59,199 nucleotides of DNA from contig MU833237.1 in assembly GCA_029204225.1 (NCBI GenBank), positions 1 to 59,199 of the forward strand, written 5' to 3'. The notes below the pieces were generated by a model. It was not told the origin of the DNA, searched no databases, and worked only from the letters and a program-made list of their open reading frames with translations. Position 1 is the first letter of the stretch; each line of letters opens with the position of its first letter. The position numbers were made by a program, and so were the translations under genes. The stretch comes from Diphasiastrum complanatum. Taxonomy: Eukaryota; Streptophyta; Lycopodiopsida; Lycopodiales; Lycopodiaceae. Below are positions 53,951 to 59,199 of the stretch, one piece after another.

Positions 53951-54430
53951 CTATACCCGAGCAAGTTGAAGATGATCTGGTATCCTAGCAACATGCCTTT
54001 TCATCAATTTTGTCACATCTTCAGTTAGGGTATTTTGGTCACTACGATAGTACATAGCAGCTATAATTTGTGAAACGATCACTTTGTATGAGTTAAAGAT
54101 AGGCCTGTTTGATGCTAGGTGGATGAATTGACAAACAGAGAAGGGTAGAGCCCTTCTCTTATCAAATTTAGACACATGAAAGGCACCGGTAATTGGATCA
54201 AATTTGGTAGTGATGTTTAAGAAGTTGATAGTATAATTTTCAACATCCTTGAATTTTTCTTGGGTTTTTCTTTGTGGCCACTTGGAAATCCAAAGGCATT
54301 CAGGTTGCTACTAGCTATATATACATATAGTTGAAAGTTTTGCAAGTCGATTCGAAACGTCAGCTGTTTGTTGTCAAAGTTCTCATAGGCTTGGAACATC
54401 AGATATATAGACTCTGGTGGCCTTTCCACT
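53951..54430 (-). pseudogene. Penelope-like RT, C-terminal part, broken
   Basis: Reads VENYTINFLNITTKFDPITG then AFHVSKFDKRRALPFSVCQF, IHLASNRPIFNSYKVIVSQI, IAAMYYRSDQNTL and DHLQLARV. The order FLxI..., K-x-DKR, then a second block ending SQI is like the post-catalytic part of Penelope-like and related RTs. It may be the missing downstream half of the RT at 47640-48000 (same strand, 6 kb away). Upstream pieces to 54712 are in other frames and unclear. Confidence 0.5.
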
Positions 54431-54712
54431 TAGGAATGTCAAAACCTAACTCTTGGAAAGGAGTTTCGGCTTGTGTGTACCGTTGGAGCATGGTATCATC
54501 TTCACATTTGATGAGGCATTAGAGGAACTCCAAAATAAAAAAAGATTTTTCTCTAGTTTCAACCTCCACTTGGCCCAATCAAAATGCACAAATTGGAAAT
54601 CTACGTAACGTAGCTCAAATGAATTGAAAAATAAAAATATATTACAACAAACTTTAAAATTTGTGTCTGGTAACATGGACGTATCCATTGGTTCGCTCTT
54701 CCTGCCCGACAT

Positions 54713-55189
54713 GTGCTAAATAATATGTCCCACGTCAATACCTCAAGTTAAATTTATTTAACTATGTTGGTTAGTATAATGAAATTTGCTAACCAGACTA
54801 GTTACAATGATAGAAATGTAGTATGCACAATTACTAGAAATATAGTATGCATAGTAATTGTGAGTACTGTGGCATTCACATGAGATTAAATGTGATACAA
54901 AAAATTAAATTGAGTATCATATCAGAGATTTTTTGTCGCCCAAGCTTTAAAAATAGCAATGGCAAGAAGACCAAGATGTACAGTTAAGTCAAGTGGGACC
55001 TTGTCTACAGTATCGATCTATTCTTTTGGGTAATCCCCTCAAGAACCATTCGATTTTCATAGCCACCGAGTATACTCCAATCAATTGACCAATTAATTAC
55101 TTCACTCTTTGAGTATACTTTCTTAGAGATTCTTTTTCTTTCTGTCTTATTGAATTCAACTGGGCTAGAATTCGAGTTGAATAGCCCAA
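54713..55189. other. No gene recognised
   Basis: AT-rich. Contains two short direct repeats (AGAAATRTAGTATGCA, near 54813 and 54838). Confidence 0.5.
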
Positions 55190-55325
55190 TGTTCTAAAAT
55201 TGTTTTAAAAATTGGGTTTTTAAATCTCCCCAAGTTGTTATTAAGTTAGGTTCAATATGACTAAACCATGTTTTGGCTTTTTTCCTAAGAAGTCCGAGAA
55301 ATATCCTCAATTTGTCAGCATCAAG
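55190..55325 (-). pseudogene. Ty3/gypsy gag capsid fragment
   Basis: DADKLRIFLGLLRKKAKTWF then SHIEPNLITTWGDLKTQFL is the classic retrotransposon gag core (KAxxWF...P..I.TW..L...FL), of the type seen in Athila/Tat-like elements. About 45 residues, then a stop. It is fused on the right to copia M. Confidence 0.8.
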
Positions 55326-56815
55326 ACTTTCTCTTAAGTAAAGATTTAGTAAACAAATCATCAAGCAACTTCATGATGACACATGTTGGAGCTTGATCTC
55401 TTTGGCTTGCACTTTCTCCCTCACAAAATGATAAGCAATCTCGATGTGTTTGCTCCTTGCATGGAATGTAGGATTAGTTGCAAGTGATTGGGCTGATTGG
55501 TTGTCACAATAGATGATAGGGATCTCCTCCTCCATGACATGAAGCTCTACCAATAGCCTTTTTGAGCTACAAGACCTCCTTGCATGTTGATGTCAAGGCC
55601 TTGTATTCGGATTCTGTGGAAGATAAGGAGATGGTATCTTGCTTTTTGGAAAGCCATGATACTACTCCATCACATAGAAAGGTGGCAAAAACACTTGTTG
55701 ATCTTCTATCCACTTTGTCACCTGCAAAATCCGAGTCACTATAGGCTCTTAAGCCAAAATTAGTCCCTCTATACAAAATGCCAAAATTCTTAGTAGATGA
55801 AATGTATCTAAGAACTCTTTTGGCCATCTTCCAGTGTGAAACTAGAGGACTTTGCATGAATTGGCTTACCTTTCCAACACTATAGCTAATATCAGGTCTA
55901 GTTATAGTTAAATAGATCAAGGACCCAATAAGCCTTCTATATAATGTGAAGTCCTCAAAGGATGCTTTCACAACCAATAGATGCTTTTACATGTTGCTCC
56001 ATTGGTGTCTCAATGCCTTTACAATTCTTCATTCCAAATCTATAAAGGATGGATGTAGCATATTTAGATTGACAAATAAAGCTAAAATCACATCCTTAAT
56101 AGGCTGAGATCTACCATCATAAACTCTTTTGCTAAAGCAATTTTAACATCTCTAATTCCATCTAGATCATTACCACTCAAGATAATGTCATCTACATACA
56201 AAACAAGAATAATGATCATGCCATCATGTAATCTTATGATGGATCATAGGCACTCATTACAAAATTGATGAAAATGAGAAAAGAGTTTAGCCTAGAGTAC
56301 CATGCTCTAGGTGCTTGCTTGAGCCCGTAAAGGCTCTTTTTTAAAAAAACACCTTTCTTTCATGCTTTGCCTTGATGAAGCCCTCGGGTTGCCTCATGTA
56401 GATCTCTTCCTTCAAATAACCATTGAGGAATGCATTTGTGAAATTAAGTTGGAATAGTCCCAATTGAAGGTTGTAGCAAGACTAATGATCAACCTGAGAG
56501 TAACAAGCTTAGCCACATGAGCAAAAGTCTCATCATAATCAATGTCTTTGGTTTGTAAAAAACCTTTGGCTACAAGCCTAGATTTATGCTTACTTATTGA
56601 TCCATCTTGATTATACTTCAATCTAAATACCCACTTGCAAACAAGAGGTTTCTTTTCTTGAGGAAGATCCACAAGATCCCAAGTATGATTCTCAATGAGA
56701 GCATCATACTCTACTTGCATAGCATCCATCCAACTTTTAGATTTACAAGCATCTTCATAGCATGTTGGCTCATCTAACATTGAAGTAAGAAAGGTGTAAG
56801 GATTATTCTCAGTAT
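55326..56815 (-). pseudogene. Ty1/copia M: RT and RNase H, broken
   Basis: RT start (YEDACKSKSWMDAMQVEYDAL, WVFRLKYNQDGSISKHKSRL, VAKGFLQTKDIDYDETFAHV, 56780-56412). Then a degraded middle with the catalytic VLYVDDIILSGNDLDG (about 56210-56165). Then RLIGSLIYLTITRPDISYSV, AYSDSDFAGDKVDRRSTS, VSWLSKKQDTISLSSTESEY (55977-55567), IYCDNQSAQSLATNP and HARSKHIEIAYHFVREK (55553-55371), ending in FTKSLLKRKS at about 55325. Multiple frameshifts. No LTR on either side. Confidence 0.92.
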
Positions 56816-56825
56816 GAAGTTTTTT

Positions 56826-57265
56826 TCAATATGTGCTATTCCAGTTTAGTTTGAAAGAACCCACATTTCAACTTCTTAGCATAGAGCTTTTCTTGTCTTA
56901 GAAGATCTAAGACAATACAAAGATGCTCTTCATGCTCCTCAAGGGTCCCACTATAAATTAATATGTCGTCCAAATACACCACCACAAATTTTCCTAGATA
57001 TGGACGAAGAATATCGTTCATCATCTGCTGGAAAGTGGTAGGCGCATTCGTGAGTCCAAAAGGTAACACTACAGACTCATAATGGCCATATCTTGATCGA
57101 AATCTAGTCTTAGGAACATTTTCGTTCCTAATCCTTATCTGATGGTATCCCTGATCTAAGATCAATCTTGGAGAAATACTTAGCCCCATTCAGACGATCC
57201 ATAAGATCATCCATCCTAGGTAAGAGATATCTATTTTTTATGCTTAAATCATTTAACTTTTTAAA
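56826..57265 (-). pseudogene. Ty3/gypsy RT palm, inverted relative to its continuation
   Basis: The minus strand reads [65 protein letters not shown], catalytic VVYLDDILIYS and YAKKLKCGFFQTKLE. Its natural continuation (GHVISDKGLEI) starts at 57276 on the plus strand. A small frame change lies at the RSG-YHQ joint. The left end abuts copia M. Confidence 0.92.
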
Positions 57266-57275
57266 GTCCCACACA

Positions 57276-59010
57276 ATGGGCCACGTCATATCGGATAAAG
57301 GTCTTGAAATCAATTATGACAAAGTCCGCAAGGTGAGAGAATGGCCGAGACCTTTGACAATTCGTGATGTGAAATCTTTTTTGGGCTTCACAGGATTCTT
57401 TCACAGGTTCATTTTGGACTATGCCTTAATAGCATTGCCCTTGACGAACGTTCTTAAGGGGCTGAAGAAAAAATGTAGTCGCAAAAAAAGTCCATTGATA
57501 ACGTGGACGGATGAAATGAATGAGAGTTTTGAGACTCTCAAACACTGTGTTTCTACGGCTCCAATTTTACACATTGTCGATCCTAATCGGCCCTTTGTGG
57601 TTGATATGGATGCTAGCGACTTTGATGTTGGAGCGATCCTTTATCAGGATGGTAGACCAGTTGCTTTTGAAAGCAAGAAGTTGGACCCTGCTCAAACCAG
57701 GTATTCTACTTATGAGAAGGAGCTTTTTGTAGTCATTCATGCGTTAAAAATCTGGAGGCATTATCTTTATGGTACCAGATTTACGATAATGACTGATCAC
57801 CAATCCCTTAAGTATATATGTGATGCTAAGGACCTTCGTGGCCGTAAGGCTAGATGGTCGGAACTCATTCAGAAGTTTGTCTTCGACATTAAGTATCGTA
57901 AAGGTACGTTGAACTGTGTTGCTGATGCCTTGAGCCGGATTGGAGAGATTAGTCAGTTATGCTTTGCTGAGATCCAATCTGATTTGTATCTTTCATTACG
58001 GGATCTTTGTCGAACCGATAGGTTTTTTGGTCGCATCTGGCTAGATGTCCTGACAAGAAATTCTAGATCTAGTGATGACCTTGGGATGCAGGATCCCAAT
58101 CAATCCCGTAATGATAAGTTACTTGAAGACTATTCCATAAGGAATGGCTTGCTTTTCCGAAAGGGAAAGGTTTGTGTGCCGGGATAGGGAAGGACTTGTG
58201 GGCCCAAATCCTCTAGCAGTGTCATGACAACCCTTGTGTTAGTCACCCAAACATACAGAGGACACTTGGCCTTGTTAGGCATAATTTCTTCTGGCCTAAG
58301 ATGAAAGGTCATGTGGAGGCATACGTTCAAAGTTGTGAACAATGCCAACAAAACAAAGCAGAAAAACTCAATGTTGCGGGGTCTTTTACATCCCTTGGAA
58401 ATTCCCAATAATAAATGGGAAAGTATCTCAATGGATTTTGTGGTGGACTCCCTAATAAATTGGAGTGATCACGATGCCATTTGGGTGGTGGTTGACAGGC
58501 TAACCAAGATGGCGCAATTTATACCAACTAGATTAACTGTCAAGGCATCTGAACTAGCCCAGCTTTTTGTTGAAAAGTTGTTCAGATTGTATGGTTTGCC
58601 GAATGATATTGTTAGTGATCAGTGACTCCAAGTTCACTGGCAAGTTCTGGCAAGCAGTTTTTGAAAAACTTGAAACAACCCTTAGTCTTAGTTCTTCGGA
58701 CACCCAAGAATCTGATGGTGCAGACAGAACAAGTCAACCAGACATTGGAGGATATGCTTAGTGCATATGTTTCTCACCAACAGTCTGATGGGAAACAGTA
58801 TTCCCTTTGGTTGAGTTCGTGCACAATATTGCTAAGCATTCTGCCACGGAATTCAGTTCTCTTTATGCTGATGTATGGCTTTACCAGCCCACGTTCTCCA
58901 GTTTTTCGGTCCGTCTCAAAGGTCTCAAGGTGCAAGATGCAGTAGATTTCCTGCAAAGATATGCAAGAAATGTTGCTAGTGGTCAAGGAAAGCATGAAAT
59001 ATGTCACATA
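57276..59010 (+). pseudogene. Ty3/gypsy RT end, RNase H and integrase
   Basis: A long frame to 58187: RT thumb (GHVISDKGLEINYDKVRKVR, FLGFTGFFHRFI), RNase H (VVDMDASDFDVGAILYQDGR, YEKELFVVIHALK, MTDHQSLKYI, VADALSRIGE), start of integrase (DYSIRNGLLFRKGKVCVPG). RNase H has DMDASD at the first carboxylate. After TAG at 58187 the zinc module (CHDNPCVSHPNIQRTL, CEQCQQNK) and core (WESISMDFVVDS, VVVDRLTKMAQFIP, NDIVSD) are readable over several frames to about 59005. Same family as fragment F (30880-32830). Confidence 0.92.
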
Positions 59011-59199
59011 AGACGTGGATCTACTTCTTGAAGAAGAAATTAGATGCATTTGACAATTTCAAGAGTTTCAAAGCATTGGTCGAAAATTGACAGGTAGGAA
59101 GATGAAAGTTCTAAGATCAGATAGTGGAGGTGAGTACAAGTCTAATGACTTCAATGATCTTTGTGATCAATGTGGGATCAAAAGACAATTTACGCAAGC
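59011..59199 (+). pseudogene. Ty1/copia integrase fragment (runs off the window)
   Basis: WIYFLKKKLDAFDNFKSFKA, then after one frameshift KMKVLRSDSGGEYKSNDFND and CGIKRQFT. This is the copia integrase core around the second catalytic Asp (SDSGGEY). It is joined at about 59010 to gypsy integrase without any LTR. Confidence 0.88.

Overview
The window reads as nuclear DNA of a land plant with a large, transposon-rich genome. The evidence is plant-type Ty3/gypsy chromoviruses primed by initiator-Met tRNA, several Ty1/copia fragments, a DUF659-type hAT transposase relic, a LINE reverse transcriptase, and one host gene with a typical plant-style N-terminal extension. The species cannot be named. 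Penelope-like RT remnants and a TE-packed 21.6-kb intron would suit a conifer, fern or lycophyte better than a compact angiosperm genome, but this is inference. No rRNA, tRNA or CRISPR feature was found.

One ordinary host gene is supported, on the minus strand: a plant MTHFSD/COG0212 protein (5-formyltetrahydrofolate cyclo-ligase-like). Exon 1 is at 40029-39577. Exon 2 starts at 18012, joined in phase 0 by a canonical GT...AG intron of 21,564 bp. Later exons were not found and probably lie left of the window. Most of the middle of the window is therefore a stack of transposons inside one intron.

Layout. (1) 1-6605: decayed gypsy chromovirus on the minus strand (family A), with its 5' LTR, PBS, gag, RT, RNase H, integrase, chromodomain and part of the 3' LTR. 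(2) 6666-8440: hAT relic. (3) 9238-9567 plus 13225-14612: minus-strand remains of a non-autonomous LTR element (H), split by a MULE-like foldback element (9577-13215). That element itself holds a 3'-truncated second copy of family A (9943-about 13164) with an intact gag ORF. (4) 14612-17100: another gypsy fragment carrying a second foldback copy. (5) 17932-18012: host exon 2. (6) 18609-29627: gypsy element B, whose gag is split by complete element C (22984-29144, TSD GTAGA). (7) 29800-32830: gypsy fragments E and F. (8) 32831-38523: element D, non-autonomous, with good LTRs and about 2.5 kb of unrecognised internal sequence related to H. (9) 39577-40029: host exon 1. (10) 40965-42197: LINE RT. 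(11) 42226-59199: a mosaic of short copia, gypsy and Penelope-like fragments joined without clean boundaries.

The retroelements share one logic: LTRs carry promoter and ends, the PBS primes reverse transcription, gag packages RNA, and pol (protease, RT, RNase H, integrase, chromodomain) copies and inserts it. Nearly every copy is broken by stops, frameshifts or deletions. The most unusual material is the shared internal cargo of D and H, the nine-unit leader repeat of D, element B's pair of LTRs ending at the same base, and the foldback elements.
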